Below are positions 18,088 to 27,475 of a DNA stretch of 64,000 nucleotides, piece after piece. The stretch's first letter is position 1. The number at the start of each line of letters is the position of its first letter. The stretch is taken from contig NZ_OX267715.1 in assembly GCF_946151075.1 (NCBI RefSeq), positions 713,501 through 777,500 on the forward strand. Reading direction: 5' to 3'. A program made the position numbers and the translations under genes. The notes beneath the pieces were generated by a model that worked only from the letters and a program-made list of their open reading frames with translations, had not been told where the DNA came from and did no database searches. This stretch comes from Neobacillus sp. Marseille-Q6967. GTDB taxonomy: Bacteria > Bacillota > Bacilli > Bacillales > Cytobacillaceae.

Positions 18088-21000
18088 TTGAAGCAAAGGT
18101 TAAAAAATCAAGGAATATCGGTAGTGGTCATTTTTTCTTTAATTGTTTCGATGTTTATCCCCACTGTTTCTAGTAATGCTGAAACGGGGGAAACATCCAT
18201 TTCGTCTAGTGTTGGGGAAGAACCATTTCGGTCCAAATTCCACTTTTCTCCGGAAAAAAACTGGATGAATGATCCAAATGGCATGGTTTATTACGATGGG
18301 GAGTATCATCTGTTTTATCAACATAATTCCACAGAGCCAAAGTGGGGACCGATGTATTGGGGACATGCCGTAAGTAAAGACTTGGTCAATTGGGAGCACT
18401 TGCCGATTGCACTATATCCGGATGAAACAGGTTTTATCTGGTCTGGAAGTGTCGTAATAGATTGGAACAATACGACTGGATTTGGAAACGATTCCAAACC
18501 GCCAATGGTGGCGGTATTTACTCAAGAAAAAGGCGGCCACCAGGTTCAAAGTTTAGCCTATAGTAATGATAAGGGCCGTACTTGGACGAAGTATGAAGGC
18601 AATCCGGTTATCCCAATGCCAGAGGGGATCGATGTTTTCCGGGACCCGAAGGTATTTTGGCATGAGGAAACAAACAAGTGGATTATGGCTATTTCAGCCG
18701 GTGACCGCGTTTATTTTTATAACTCGCCAGATTTAAAAAATTGGACGAAAGTGAGTGAATTTGGCAATAATGATGGTTCCCATTCGGGAACATGGGAATG
18801 CCCGGATTTATTCGCCCTTCCGGTAGATGGAGATCCAAATAAGAAAAAGTGGGTATTGGCTGTCAGTATTAGTGAAGGAGCACCTGCCGGCGGGTCCGGC
18901 ATGCAGTATTTTATCGGCGACTTTGATGGGAAAACCTTCACCAATGCCAATGATCCGAGTGAAGTTCTCTGGGCTGATTATGGTGCTGATTTTTATGCAG
19001 CCGTAACATGGAGTGATGTTCCTGATGGGCGCCGTTTATGGCTTGGATGGATGAATAATTGGAAATATGGACAGGACATTCCAACATCATCATTTAGAGG
19101 AACGATGTCGATTCCGCGTGAACTTGCCTTATCAACGGTTGATGGGGATGGAATTCGGCTTATACAGAAGCCTGTAAGAGAATTAGAGAGTCTTAGAGTG
19201 AATCCACAAGTTTTCGAGAATAAAGTGCTAACCCCGGGTGACAATCTGCTATCGAATGTGACTGGCGATTCCTTTGAGATTATCGCTGAATTTGATTTAA
19301 ATTCGGCGACTGCCACGGAGTTTGGTTTTAACATTCGAAAAGGCGAAAGCGGGCAAACCAAGATTGGTTATGATATTGGCAATAAAAAATTGCTAGTTGA
19401 CCGTTCCAATGCTGGTGAATCTAGTTTCAACGATCAATTTGCGGCAAAACATGAAGCGCCATTAACAGCGATGAATGATACCGTTAAACTCCACCTAATC
19501 GTTGACCGGGCATCGGTCGAAGTATTTGGCAATGATGGCCAGGCAGTGATAACCGATCAATTCTTCCCCGATCCTAATCATCGATCGCTTGAACTTTATA
19601 CAACCGGTGGGGAAGTATCACTAAAATCATTAATGGTATATGATTTGAACCACGCTTCTTTTGTTTCAAACATAGACAAAATGGCTGTTGATGGAGCGAG
19701 TCTGCCAAATCAGATTGAAAACCCGGATTTTGAGAATGGCAGTCTATCAGGATGGACAGAAGCAGGGTCTTCATTTGATCAACCAGTATCCAATGCTGCA
19801 ACCTTCTGGGGTGGTCCCTTTCAGCATCAAGGAACCTACCATGTTTGGGGATTTGCCGGGGCATCGAATGATGCAAACTCTGATTTCCGTACGGGCGAAA
19901 TGAAATCTACTGTATTTAAACTTGGCGGGAATGGAAAAATTGATTTCCTCGTTGGCGGGGGCCAGGATATTACTAAACTATATGTTGCCTTGGTTCGGGC
20001 TTCGGATGGAAAAGAGCTTTTTAAAGCAACGGGATCCAACACAGAAGCCTATAGAAGAGTCAGTTGGGATGCCTCAGAATATATGGGAGAAGCATTGTAT
20101 ATTAAGGTTGTTGACTATCATTCCGGCGGATTTGGGCACATCAATGTTGACGATTTTCATGTTTTTAATAATGACACTGTGATGACCGATGATATCCAAA
20201 ATCCGGATTTTGAGACCGGTGATTTAACAGGATGGACGATTGTTGAAGGTGATGCCTTCAGCCATCAGGATGTTACAGCTGATAAAGATTGGGGTTGGGG
20301 TGGACCGTTTAATCACCATAACCAATACCATCTATGGGGAGCTAAAGACGGCGGAGACGGACAAACGGGAATTTTAAAATCATCAACCTTTACCCTGGCA
20401 GGGAATGGTGAAGTTAACTTCCTTATCGGTGGCGGTAATGATATTGACAACTTGTATGTTGCCTTAGTCAGAGCCTCAGATGATAAAGAACTGATCAAAG
20501 CGACCAACACCAATTGGAATGAAAGTGAAACTTATACCCGGGTAAAGTGGGAAGCGGCCCATTACTTGGGAGAAAAAGTCTATATCAAAGTGGTGGATCA
20601 TGCAAAAGAAGGATGGGGCCATATTAACGTGGATGACTTTCATGTGAAAAATGCCGGTATCATAACAAGCTGGCCATTGGATGAAGGCAGTGGAACAAAA
20701 ACTAAAGATATTGTAAGAGGAATGGAAGACCCTATTTCCTATGTATTTACGAATGCATTATACAAGCCATCGACCGACCCGTTATGGAGGGACGGGATTC
20801 GAAATAAGGCCCTGCTGTTTGATGGGTATTCTACATGGATTACGAGGCCATCTGATCAGGTTGTTAAGCCAACGGATGCCCTTACGATAGAAGCGTGGGT
20901 TGCACCAAGATCATATGAGTGGGGCGATCTCGGCCAATTGTCTGCTATCGTAAATCAACACAATAAGGCTGCTAGCGAAGGCTATATTCTTGGAATGGGA

Positions 21001-23451
21001 CGGCACGGGAAATGGTCGTTTCAGGCAAGTATTAACGGTGAATGGAAGGAAGTTTGGGCCGCCGAAAACAAACCTCTTGAAAAAAATAAATGGTCGTATA
21101 TTGTGGCCACATTTGATAAGGCGGAGCAAAAAATGAGGCTTTATTTAAATGGTGAATTGGTTGGGGAGACGGCCACACCAAAAGGGACCATCACCCCATC
21201 ATCGAATGACTTATTAATTGGAAAACATAATAGCGCTGCTCTGATTAATGGAGCCTTCACTGCCAATATGTTTAATGGAATGATGGATGAATTAAAAATG
21301 CATAACCAATCTCTGTCAGGAGAAAAAATTAAAGAGAATTATGATTCCTATTTAAATAGTTTTGAGAGTCATAAACTTCCGGTGCCTGATTTGGCACCAG
21401 ACCGGAGCAGGTATGATGGCGACCGATACCGGCCGCAATATCATTTTATTGCCCCGGAGCATTGGATGAACGAGCCTCATGCGCCAATCTACTATAATGG
21501 GAAATATCATCTATTCTATCAAAGTAATCCTCAAGGCCCATATTGGCATCAAATTCATTGGGGACATTCTGTAAGTGAGGATATGGTTCATTGGAAAGAT
21601 GCACCGATCGCACTTGCACCTGATGGGAACTCCGTTGCACCTGATGGTGTTTGGTCAGGCGGATCAACTGTGGATGCGAATGGGAACCCAGTGTTATTGT
21701 TTACAGCAGGCGATGATAAAAAGGTTCCAAATCAAATGACTGGTCTTGCAACTAGTACAGATCCTGAAGACCCGGATTTGAAAGAATGGTCCATGTATGA
21801 GGAACCCGTTACGGTTCAAGCGCCAAACCTGCCGGCAAATGAAGGGGAGGTATGGTATGGCCAATTCCGTGATCCGTATGTTTGGAAAGAAGCTGATACA
21901 TGGTATCAAATCGTTGGTTCAGGTATTAAAAACGTAGGTGGAACAGCACTTCTTTATACCTCTAAAGACCTGAAAAATTGGGAATATAAAAAGCCGCTTT
22001 TGGTTGGCGATTATAAGCAATACCCGAAAACAGGTCAGGTTTGGGAATTACCGGTATTCCTGCCATTAGGAAAGGATGCTAAGGGTGTTGAAAAATATGT
22101 CTTCTTTATCAATCCTTGGTTTGATGGGTACAGTCCGCACAATGTCAAATATGTTTGGTATTGGATTGGGACATGGGATAAGGAGAAATTGGAATTTGTT
22201 CCTGACCACACGGACCCAAAACAGTTTGATTATGGTGAACACTTTACAGGACCAAGCGGTATGGTTGATGGAAAAGGACGTTCCATTCTCTTTAGTATTG
22301 CCCAGGACCGCCGGACCGAGCAGCAGCATTACGATGCTGGCTGGGCACACAATGCAGGGCTGCCGCTTGAACTTTCTTTAAATTCAGAAGGTGGGTTAGG
22401 AATTAAACCAATATCTGAATTAAACTCCTTGCGGAAGAAGGAACTTGTTTCGATTAAGAATAAGAAAACAGATAAAGCCAATGAATTATTAAAAAATGTT
22501 AAGGGTGATCTGTTGGAAATTCAACTTGAGATTAATCCAACCTCTGCAAAAAAAGTTGGTCTGAAGCTTAGAAAGTCAGCTAATGGAAAAGAAGAAACCC
22601 TCCTATTCTTTGATGTTGATAAACAATCACTAAACATCGATAGAAACAAATCCAGTCTTGATCCGGATATCCAAAAAGGTATTCAGGGCGGAGAGCTTAC
22701 GATTGGTAAAGAAAATCTCAAGCTTCATATATATCTGGACCGGTCGATGATTGAAGCGTACGCGAATGGTGAGAAAAGCATCACATCACGTGTATATCCA
22801 ACACTGTCCGATGCACTCGGTCTACAATTATGGAGTAGTGGCGGAAATGCGAAAGTGGTATCGATGAAGGTATGGGAAATGGGTTCCGCATACGGGGAAA
22901 CAATTCCGGCCCATTGGCCAGAATCGGATGAACAGGGTGTTCCTGTCCCAGAAAGCGCAGAATTAGCTAACCATGATTTCCAAACCGGCGATTTAACAGG
23001 ATGGACTGTCGTGGAAGGGAATGCTTTTAGTAATGAACACGTTACAAGGGCAACCGATTGGGGATGGGGTGGTCCTTTTAATCAAGCCTCTGACCGAATG
23101 GACTCTGAACGTTACCATTTATGGGGGTTCAATGGAGAAAAAGGCGGGGATTCCCTGACAGGAGTGTTAAAATCGGAGAACTTTGTGTTAGGCGGGAACG
23201 GAAAAATCGATTTCCTTATCGGTGGGGGAGCAAATATCGACAGGCTTTATATTGCATTGGTAAGAGCTTCAGACAACAAAGAGTTGATCAAGGAAACCGG
23301 TGGCAACTGGGAAGCCTATCGAAGAGTTTACTGGAATGCTTCTGACTATATTGGTGAAGAATTATATATTAAGGTTGTAGACTATGAAACTGGCGGTTTT
23401 GGTCATATTAACATTGATGATGTAAATGTACCTGTGGCCATAAAAAGATAA
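18088..23451 (+). CDS. Secreted multidomain fructanase with two GH32 domains
   Basis: 1,787 residues, TTG start with GGAGGGG seven bases upstream. A signal peptide ends near SSNA (residue 31). Domain order: GH32 domain 1 (about 50-530) with WMNDPNG, FRDPKVFW and WECPDLF, SacC-like; two copies of a 150-residue NPDFE-G-LTGWT to GHINVDDFHV module (about 541-695 and 703-857); a LamG-like jelly roll starting SWPLDEGSG (about 860-1090); GH32 domain 2 (about 1113-1615); a third copy of the module to the C terminus. Domain 2 has WMNEPHA in place of WMNDPNG, with RDP and ELP motifs kept, so the nucleophile Asp is Glu. No LPxTG or SLH anchor is seen. Probably a fructan-degrading or transferring enzyme that binds polymer through its modules. 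Confidence 0.85.
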   Translation: MKQRLKNQGISVVVIFSLIVSMFIPTVSSNAETGETSISSSVGEEPFRSKFHFSPEKNWMNDPNGMVYYDGEYHLFYQHNSTEPKWGPMYWGHAVSKDLVNWEHLPIALYPDETGFIWSGSVVIDWNNTTGFGNDSKPPMVAVFTQEKGGHQVQSLAYSNDKGRTWTKYEGNPVIPMPEGIDVFRDPKVFWHEETNKWIMAISAGDRVYFYNSPDLKNWTKVSEFGNNDGSHSGTWECPDLFALPVDGDPNKKKWVLAVSISEGAPAGGSGMQYFIGDFDGKTFTNANDPSEVLWADYGADFYAAVTWSDVPDGRRLWLGWMNNWKYGQDIPTSSFRGTMSIPRELALSTVDGDGIRLIQKPVRELESLRVNPQVFENKVLTPGDNLLSNVTGDSFEIIAEFDLNSATATEFGFNIRKGESGQTKIGYDIGNKKLLVDRSNAGESSFNDQFAAKHEAPLTAMNDTVKLHLIVDRASVEVFGNDGQAVITDQFFPDPNHRSLELYTTGGEVSLKSLMVYDLNHASFVSNIDKMAVDGASLPNQIENPDFENGSLSGWTEAGSSFDQPVSNAATFWGGPFQHQGTYHVWGFAGASNDANSDFRTGEMKSTVFKLGGNGKIDFLVGGGQDITKLYVALVRASDGKELFKATGSNTEAYRRVSWDASEYMGEALYIKVVDYHSGGFGHINVDDFHVFNNDTVMTDDIQNPDFETGDLTGWTIVEGDAFSHQDVTADKDWGWGGPFNHHNQYHLWGAKDGGDGQTGILKSSTFTLAGNGEVNFLIGGGNDIDNLYVALVRASDDKELIKATNTNWNESETYTRVKWEAAHYLGEKVYIKVVDHAKEGWGHINVDDFHVKNAGIITSWPLDEGSGTKTKDIVRGMEDPISYVFTNALYKPSTDPLWRDGIRNKALLFDGYSTWITRPSDQVVKPTDALTIEAWVAPRSYEWGDLGQLSAIVNQHNKAASEGYILGMGRHGKWSFQASINGEWKEVWAAENKPLEKNKWSYIVATFDKAEQKMRLYLNGELVGETATPKGTITPSSNDLLIGKHNSAALINGAFTANMFNGMMDELKMHNQSLSGEKIKENYDSYLNSFESHKLPVPDLAPDRSRYDGDRYRPQYHFIAPEHWMNEPHAPIYYNGKYHLFYQSNPQGPYWHQIHWGHSVSEDMVHWKDAPIALAPDGNSVAPDGVWSGGSTVDANGNPVLLFTAGDDKKVPNQMTGLATSTDPEDPDLKEWSMYEEPVTVQAPNLPANEGEVWYGQFRDPYVWKEADTWYQIVGSGIKNVGGTALLYTSKDLKNWEYKKPLLVGDYKQYPKTGQVWELPVFLPLGKDAKGVEKYVFFINPWFDGYSPHNVKYVWYWIGTWDKEKLEFVPDHTDPKQFDYGEHFTGPSGMVDGKGRSILFSIAQDRRTEQQHYDAGWAHNAGLPLELSLNSEGGLGIKPISELNSLRKKELVSIKNKKTDKANELLKNVKGDLLEIQLEINPTSAKKVGLKLRKSANGKEETLLFFDVDKQSLNIDRNKSSLDPDIQKGIQGGELTIGKENLKLHIYLDRSMIEAYANGEKSITSRVYPTLSDALGLQLWSSGGNAKVVSMKVWEMGSAYGETIPAHWPESDEQGVPVPESAELANHDFQTGDLTGWTVVEGNAFSNEHVTRATDWGWGGPFNQASDRMDSERYHLWGFNGEKGGDSLTGVLKSENFVLGGNGKIDFLIGGGANIDRLYIALVRASDNKELIKETGGNWEAYRRVYWNASDYIGEELYIKVVDYETGGFGHINIDDVNVPVAIKR

Positions 23452-23534
23452 AATCTTACCTTGATAGATAAGATCAAATCACCTAGAATCATCTATAAAA
23501 ATCAAAATCGCAGGATTGTTACTGGTTAGCAGGC

Positions 23535-23606
23535 AAGACCTAAAATGAGTGAAGGACAGAATATACCTTTGTGTATATGTTCTTACCATTTTAGGTCTTT
23601 TTAATT
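23535..23606 (+). terminator. Long hairpin terminator after the secreted fructanase
   Basis: A perfect 13-pair outer stem, AAGACCTAAAATG with CATTTTAGGTCTT, encloses a partly paired 39-base loop and is followed by TTTTTAATTTTT. The remaining gene-free DNA to 23824 holds only the fbp promoter. Confidence 0.8.
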
Positions 23607-23703
23607 TTTCGTTCACTTTGAAATAATTTCAGCTCGAGCAGATGGGGTTAAAACCATTGATCAACTCTTAAACGCACCTTTGAGCTTTTGTTTAAGAAAC
23701 TGG

Positions 23704-23731
23704 TTGACAGAGAAATTCTAAATATTAAAAT
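23704..23731 (+). promoter_or_regulatory. Putative SigA promoter of fbp
   Basis: TTGACA (23704-23709), 16 bases, TAAAAT (23726-23731). The leader to the TTG start is about 90 bases and AT-rich. Confidence 0.5.
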
Positions 23732-23824
23732 TACTATTATTTATGTAATATCTGTTAATATAAAAATTAATATCAATCTATTAAATAGAGAATAAATGGT
23801 GAATTTGAAAGGGGATACACGGTT

Positions 23825-25756
23825 TTGAACTCAAAATATCTAGATTTACTTGTCCAAAAATATGATTGTGAAGAAAAAGTGGTAACTGAAATTATTAATC
23901 TGGAAGCCATTCTTAATCTACCAAAGGGGACGGAACATTTTGTCAGTGATTTACATGGCGAGTATCAAGCCTTTCAACATGTGTTAAGAAATGGTTCTGG
24001 GAATGTAAAAAAGAGAATCAGAGACTTGTTTCAAGATGTTTTATTTGAAAAAGAAATAAATGAGTTTGCGACATTAGTTTATTATCCAGAAGAAAAATTA
24101 AAATTAGTGAAAAGTCATTTTAGCAATGAACAAGAATTAAACCAATGGTATGTCGTAATCATCGAGCGGATGATTAGGCTTATTTCTCATGCTTCCTCCA
24201 AATATACACGTTCGAAATTACGAAAAGCATTGCCGAGTCAGTTTGTGTTTATTATAGAAGAGTTGCTATACAAAACGAACCAATCTGAAAATAAGGAGCA
24301 ATATTATAAAGAAATTGTCGAGCAGATTATCTCCTTAGGTCAGGCTGAAAAACTCATAACAGGGCTCGCGTATACTACTCAGAGATTGGTAGTCGATCAT
24401 CTTCATGTAGTTGGGGATATTTATGATCGTGGACCCGAACCTGATAAAATCATGGATACTCTCATCAATTATCATTCCGTTGATATTCAGTGGGGAAACC
24501 ATGATGTACTTTGGTTAGGTGCTTTTGCTGGTTCAATGGTTTGTCTCGCTAATATCATTCGTATCTGCGCAAGATACGACAATCTGGATATTATTGAAGA
24601 TGTATATGGAATCAATCTTAGACCCCTGCTGAATCTTGCGGAGAAATACTATGAGGACAATCCGGCTTTCAGACCTAAGGTACATTCAGATAAGAAACAA
24701 TCTGATCATGAAAAATTACAAATAACGAAAATTCATCAAGCCATTGCGATGATTCAGTTCAAACTTGAAATGCCTATTATCAAGAGACGCCCGTATTTTA
24801 ATATGTCAGAAAGGCTTTTGCTTGAGAAAATTGATTATGACAAGAACGAAATAACGATTTATGGGAAAACCTACCCTCTAGAAAATATTTGCTTTGCAAC
24901 GGTAAATCCAGAGCAGCCTGATCAATTATTAGAAGAAGAAAAGCAGGTTATGGAAAGATTATTATTTTCAGTCCAGCATTCAGAAAAGCTGGCCAGACAT
25001 ATGAATTTCCTTATGAAGAAAGGGAGTCTTTATTTAAAATATAACGGGAACCTATTAATACATGGTTGTATTCCTTTAGATGAAGAAGGGAATATGGAAA
25101 AAATGGTTATCGAAAACAATACCTATTCAGGTCGTGAATTACTTGATGTTTTTGAACGGTATTTACGGCATGCTTTTGCACACCCTGAAGTCACAGATGA
25201 TCTTGCGACAGATATGGTCTGGTATTTATGGACAGGACAATATTCATCACTCTTTGGAAAAAGAGAAATGACCACTTTTGAGAGGTACTTTATAAAGGAC
25301 AAGGCAACCCATAAAGAGAGAAAGAACCCATACTACTATTTACGTGAAAATGAAGAAATTTGCCGCAAAATCCTTACAGAATTTGATCTGAATCCTGACC
25401 AGGGTCATATTATAAATGGCCATACACCAGTTAAAGAAATTGAGGGAGAAAATCCAATTAAAGCAAATGGTAAGATGATCGTGATCGATGGAGGTTTCTC
25501 CAAAGCTTATCAATCCACAACAGGTATAGCAGGATATACGTTACTATATAATTCCTTCGGTATGCAACTGGTCGCCCATAAGCATTTTAATTCAAAAGAA
25601 GATGTTTTACTTAACGGGACAGACGTTTTATCAATAAAAAGAGTGGTAGATGAAGAATTAAAGAGAAAAAAGGTTAGAGAAACGAATGTTGGAGAGAAAT
25701 TATTACAGGAAATCTCTATTTTAAATAGTCTGAGAGAATACCGCTATATGAATTAA
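23825..25756 (+). CDS. fbp: Fructose-1,6-bisphosphatase, class III
   Basis: 643 residues, the Firmicutes-type enzyme unrelated to class I/II FBPases. It hydrolyses fructose 1,6-bisphosphate to fructose 6-phosphate in gluconeogenesis. The metallophosphoesterase motifs are all present: [10 protein letters not shown] near residue 39, [11 protein letters not shown] near 196, WGNHDVLW near 218, and late [12 protein letters not shown] and [14 protein letters not shown]. It starts at TTG with GGGG upstream. It has its own promoter and follows the fructan locus, which delivers fructose 6-phosphate by another route, so shared control is not implied. Confidence 0.93.
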   Translation: MNSKYLDLLVQKYDCEEKVVTEIINLEAILNLPKGTEHFVSDLHGEYQAFQHVLRNGSGNVKKRIRDLFQDVLFEKEINEFATLVYYPEEKLKLVKSHFSNEQELNQWYVVIIERMIRLISHASSKYTRSKLRKALPSQFVFIIEELLYKTNQSENKEQYYKEIVEQIISLGQAEKLITGLAYTTQRLVVDHLHVVGDIYDRGPEPDKIMDTLINYHSVDIQWGNHDVLWLGAFAGSMVCLANIIRICARYDNLDIIEDVYGINLRPLLNLAEKYYEDNPAFRPKVHSDKKQSDHEKLQITKIHQAIAMIQFKLEMPIIKRRPYFNMSERLLLEKIDYDKNEITIYGKTYPLENICFATVNPEQPDQLLEEEKQVMERLLFSVQHSEKLARHMNFLMKKGSLYLKYNGNLLIHGCIPLDEEGNMEKMVIENNTYSGRELLDVFERYLRHAFAHPEVTDDLATDMVWYLWTGQYSSLFGKREMTTFERYFIKDKATHKERKNPYYYLRENEEICRKILTEFDLNPDQGHIINGHTPVKEIEGENPIKANGKMIVIDGGFSKAYQSTTGIAGYTLLYNSFGMQLVAHKHFNSKEDVLLNGTDVLSIKRVVDEELKRKKVRETNVGEKLLQEISILNSLREYRYMN

Positions 25757-25780
25757 TACCAATTAGGAAGAGCTTTAAAA

Positions 25781-25848
25781 AAGGAGAGGGGACTTTTCTC
25801 ATTGGAGTCAACTCTCCTTATTTAGGTTGTTCCATGAACTAGAAAAAC
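25781..25848. repeat. Extragenic hairpin element, copy 1
   Basis: A 68-base sequence starting AAGGAGAGGGGACT and containing CAACTCTCCTTATTTAGGTTG. The ends of its first half pair (AAGGAGAG with CTCTCCTT). A close copy lies at 26602. Directly after fbp it may also act as that gene's terminator. Confidence 0.65.
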
Positions 25849-25942
25849 CCTTTGCAGGAAGAATAGCAGAGTTCAATAAAACGACATAAAAAAGATCATT
25901 TCATCATATTAATCATCAATGAGAGTTTAAAGAGGTGAAAAC

Positions 25943-26131
25943 ATGTTACGCAATGTTGGCAGAAGATTCATCTGGTTTCTGATCGGAAGTACAATCTTTG
26001 CTACCTTTATCGGATATGTAATGTTTAAGGCTGGCCTCATATCATTTCCGGATATTCCCAAGCCCCAAAAAACTCTGAATATAAAAGATTGTAATCGAAA
26101 TAGAAGAGTTGGTAGAATTCGAGTTACTTAG
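25943..26131 (+). CDS. Small single-helix membrane protein, unknown
   Basis: 62 residues with AGAGGTG eight bases before ATG. One membrane segment (FIWFLIGSTIFATFIGYVMF) is followed by a short tail rich in Pro, Lys and Arg. I do not recognise it. A second frame directly afterwards stays open and reads like a helical protein (EIEELVEFELLRDFKHHREL), so the gene may have lost one or two bases near 26090 and once been longer. It lies between two copies of an extragenic hairpin element. Confidence 0.45.
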   Translation: MLRNVGRRFIWFLIGSTIFATFIGYVMFKAGLISFPDIPKPQKTLNIKDCNRNRRVGRIRVT

Positions 26132-26188
26132 AGATTTCAAGCATCACCGTGAACTTTTAGTTGTTCTAATCTTGACATTAAAAATCGC

Positions 26189-26224
26189 GAAGGCACTGTC
26201 ATGATGATAGTGACTTCTTTATTT
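26189..26224 (+). terminator. Intrinsic terminator
   Basis: Stem GAAGGCACT with AGTGACTTC (one mismatch), eleven-base loop, then TTTATTTAATT; it ends the small-gene transcript. Confidence 0.6.
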
Positions 26225-26343
26225 AATTCTAATCCCCACTTTACATATAGGAATTGTATGTTTATAATAAAATTAATCTAATAAACGAATTAAAAGTTGT
26301 TGTATTTAAGGAAAGTTTTTGTAAAAAAAAAGGAGTGTTCCTC

Positions 26344-26526
26344 ATGAGAAATAATGATGAAAAAAAGCGACAAAAACTTATCAATAAATTAATTTTCTTA
26401 AACGTATACAACAAAGAAGATCAACAGCTTTATAAATTGCCAATATCGAAATTAGAATATGAGTATAGAAGATTTAAATTACAAAACCATCCGCATGGTG
26501 AGTTTGGGTCTATTCAGTGGGTATAA
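26344..26526 (+). CDS. FbpA-like small basic protein (Fur-regulated basic protein family)
   Basis: 60 residues. The pattern EKKRQKLINKLIFLNVYNKED followed by QQLYKLPISKLEYEYRRF is the FbpA family layout: a short helix, a VYN/VYK-x-x-DxQLYxL core and a Tyr-rich helix. Family members in Bacillus are induced when Fur is inactivated and help an iron-sparing response, probably with a small RNA. I choose ATG 26344, with AGGAG eight bases upstream, over the longer frame. A Fur box (TGATAAT repeats) was not evident upstream, so iron control is only assumed from the family. Confidence 0.65.
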   Translation: MRNNDEKKRQKLINKLIFLNVYNKEDQQLYKLPISKLEYEYRRFKLQNHPHGEFGSIQWV

Positions 26527-26548
26527 AATAAATATGGTTACGTTCCAT

Positions 26549-26587
26549 AAGACTGTATGGTGTTTCCACACCTGCGGTCTTTTTTTG
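26549..26587 (+). terminator. Intrinsic terminator after the FbpA-like gene
   Basis: Hairpin AAGAC...GGTGT/ACACC...GTCTT followed by seven T. Confidence 0.7.
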
Positions 26588-26601
26588 GGAAAGGAAATTA
26601 T

Positions 26602-26669
26602 AAGGAGAGGGGACTATTCTCTTAGTAGTCAACTCTCCTTATTTAGGTTGTGCCATGACCTGGAAAAAG
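26602..26669. repeat. Extragenic hairpin element, copy 2
   Basis: Matches copy 1 at 25781 over 68 bases with about eleven differences, mostly in the loop (TATTCTCTTAGTAGT here). The stem arms and the ATTTAGGTTG tail are kept. The two copies face the same way and bracket the two small genes. Confidence 0.65.
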
Positions 26670-26735
26670 TTTATAAAATAACAGGAATTGTAAAATCATT
26701 GCGATACTATGATGGTAAATATGCCTCTAAATTTA

Positions 26736-27470
26736 TTATTTTTCTCTGACAATCAAGGCTGAAATCCAGCCCTCGATCCCGTTTGCGGTTTGAACTTTTA
26801 GCCACTTAATACCTTGGGAATCTACTTGTTCTTCATTCAAAAAGTGGATGATTTCTCCATTTGTTATCGTGTATAGACGGGGCGCGGTAAGTGCGGGAGC
26901 TTCTCGAATATTTCCGCCTTCTTCATAATTCTTATTTAAAATTAATTCTTTTTGATCAGGGGAAGCCCCGGATGCTTGTATGTGCACATGTTCCTGGTTT
27001 AACCATACATCAGCATTCTTCCATGTTTGTGAATACCACTCATTTGGATTGTTCATGATGGCACCAGTAAGCAAAATCACTAAAGCTGTGGCAGAATAGA
27101 AGGTCCATCTTTTAATCGTTGTCTTATTCCTTTTCCGTTTCATGAAAAGCTGAATCATTTTGTTGAAAAAACCTTCGAACAAGGCAAACATTCCTTCAAT
27201 GATATCAACCCAAACAGGTATGCCAGCTTTTCCTGCTTCTCTCCGGTTTCTTTGCATCGTGAAAAGAAGTGCCATGATTGGGTAAGAAAGGAGATAAAGC
27301 ATTTTTTGCAACAAACGGCACAGCAAGTTCAAGAAGGGAGGAACAATGTACAACAAAATCAGCCTTGCGAGCTGCAGGAGCGCAAAGAGAGCCAAAAAAA
27401 TACGCATCCATTCCGGCAGGACAGAAATAAGTGACCAAATCCAAAACAGCTGGTTTAAAATGGATTCCAC
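26736..27470 (-). CDS. Membrane protein with C-terminal SH3-like domain
   Basis: 244 residues. Hydrophobic segments near residues 20-70 (LALFALLQLARLILLYIVPPFLNLL and the following stretch) and one at about 123-140 (FYSATALVILLTGAIM) place it in the membrane. Residues 185-244 form a bacterial SH3 domain: NIREAPALTAPRLYTI, then IKWLKVQTANGIEGWISALIV. Such domains often bind peptidoglycan or partner proteins outside the cell. It begins five bases after an SPFH-like gene, so the two are likely translated together and act as a pair. I do not recognise a named family. No clear terminator follows. Confidence 0.7.
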   Translation of the reverse strand: MESILNQLFWIWSLISVLPEWMRIFLALFALLQLARLILLYIVPPFLNLLCRLLQKMLYLLSYPIMALLFTMQRNRREAGKAGIPVWVDIIEGMFALFEGFFNKMIQLFMKRKRNKTTIKRWTFYSATALVILLTGAIMNNPNEWYSQTWKNADVWLNQEHVHIQASGASPDQKELILNKNYEEGGNIREAPALTAPRLYTITNGEIIHFLNEEQVDSQGIKWLKVQTANGIEGWISALIVREK

Positions 27471-27475
27471 AACCG

